Source: Dicyema japonicum (lineage: Eukaryota; Dicyemida; Rhombozoa; Dicyemidae). From it: 64,000 bases of DNA. Position numbers and translations under genes: made by a program. Numbering within the stretch: the stretch's first letter is position 1; each line of letters starts with the position of its first letter. The stretch lies in NCBI GenBank assembly GCA_011109175.1, contig RDEW01000004.1:830030-894029 (forward strand), written 5' to 3'. Of this stretch, positions 63,610 through 64,000 are shown one piece after another. The notes below the pieces were generated by a model. The model saw only the letters and a program-made list of their open reading frames with translations, did not search any database and had not been told where the DNA came from.

Positions 63610-64000
63610 ATACATGTGCTTCATTGACTATCGAAAGCTTTTGATTCCGTTATACATGACAAGCTGTGGTCCGCTTAAAAGAATTTGGATTCGATGCCAT
63701 CTGATATGCTTATCAAATCTCTTTATAAAGATCAAGAAGCTATTGTTAGAACAGTGTATGGAGATACCGAATAGTTCAAAATTGGTAAAGGAGTAAGACA
63801 AGGATGCTTATTATCTCCTATCCTATTCAATATTTATGCCGAAATGATCATGACTAAATTGGAAACTGTAACAAATAACGGGATTAAAATTGGAGGCAGG
63901 AAACATCAATAATTTGCGCTATGCTGACGATACAACCTTACTGGCTGAAACAGAGGATGGCCTCAGGGAGTTGATTCTAAGATTCAGAGAAGAGAGCGCC
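63610..64000 (+). pseudogene. LINE reverse transcriptase fragment, fifth family, runs off the window
   Basis: In shifting frames: CFIDYRKLLIP-like start at 63614 (first catalytic Asp region, FIDYRKAFDSV in neighbours of this type), then IGKGVRQGCLLSPILFNIYA (63783-63840), NNGIKIGGRKH and NLRYADDTTLLAETEDGLRE (63912-63970). The YADD active site is intact. The GVRQGC...LRYADDTTL wording differs from LINE-C and LINE-D and resembles RTE/L1-type RTs. The 3' part is outside the window. Confidence 0.75.

Noticed and set aside
1-64000. CRISPR arrays, bacterial operons, ribosome-binding sites
   Set aside because: Spliceosomal introns, LINEs and SINEs show eukaryotic DNA; no regular spacer-repeat array was seen.

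Overview
The window looks like nuclear DNA of a small ciliated animal with extremely short introns. In every host gene I could rebuild, most introns are 21-28 nt, with GT at one end and AG at the other, and removing them restores the reading frame. Together with cilia genes (RSPH1), animal cell-cycle and transcription genes (ANAPC7, FCP1) and AT-rich spacers, this fits a dicyemid mesozoan (Dicyema-like) best. The organism call is an inference from intron size and was not checked by comparison.

About two thirds of the window is a graveyard of retroelements. I use these working names. RLE-A is a non-LTR element with a reverse transcriptase, a Cys/His knuckle and a C-terminal restriction-like endonuclease (RPDG...WDATC). 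RLE-B is a second restriction-like-endonuclease element (EVGITSQ...KYDLLA). LINE-C is a Jockey/CR1-like element with an apurinic-type endonuclease. LINE-D is another apurinic-endonuclease LINE (YADDVDLISED). A fifth RT lies at the right edge. Almost all copies are 5' truncated and frameshifted. The cleanest are RLE-A at 8888-9861 and 28961-31045, and LINE-C at 60289-63280. DNA transposons appear as a Tc1-like DD34E transposase, two copies of an HTH transposase N-terminus and a hAT C-terminal fragment. Three tRNA-headed SINE families are present, and two of them end in the same 3' tail as LINE-D or LINE-C.

Layout: 0-0.5 kb is a partial host gene. 0.6-18 kb is mostly transposons (LINE-D, RLE-A, LINE-C, SINEs, Tc1). 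18-24 kb holds scattered remnants and small ORFs. 24.2-24.7 kb is an intact four-exon gene of unknown function. 24.7-31 kb holds RLE-B and RLE-A. 32-36 kb holds host-like genes, including a bHLH protein with an 18-residue repeat array. 36-42 kb is mostly remnants. 42.9-46.4 kb carries ATP synthase coupling factor 6 and a C2H2 zinc-finger gene. 46.5-48.5 kb is an RLE graveyard. 48.9-52.4 kb holds small genes and a TYW5-like JmjC gene. 53.8-60.1 kb is a host block on the minus strand (RSPH1, FCP1-like phosphatase, a small ORF, ANAPC7). 60.3-64 kb is LINE sequence.

The host genes do not form a pathway. They are ordinary housekeeping and ciliary genes separated by mobile DNA.
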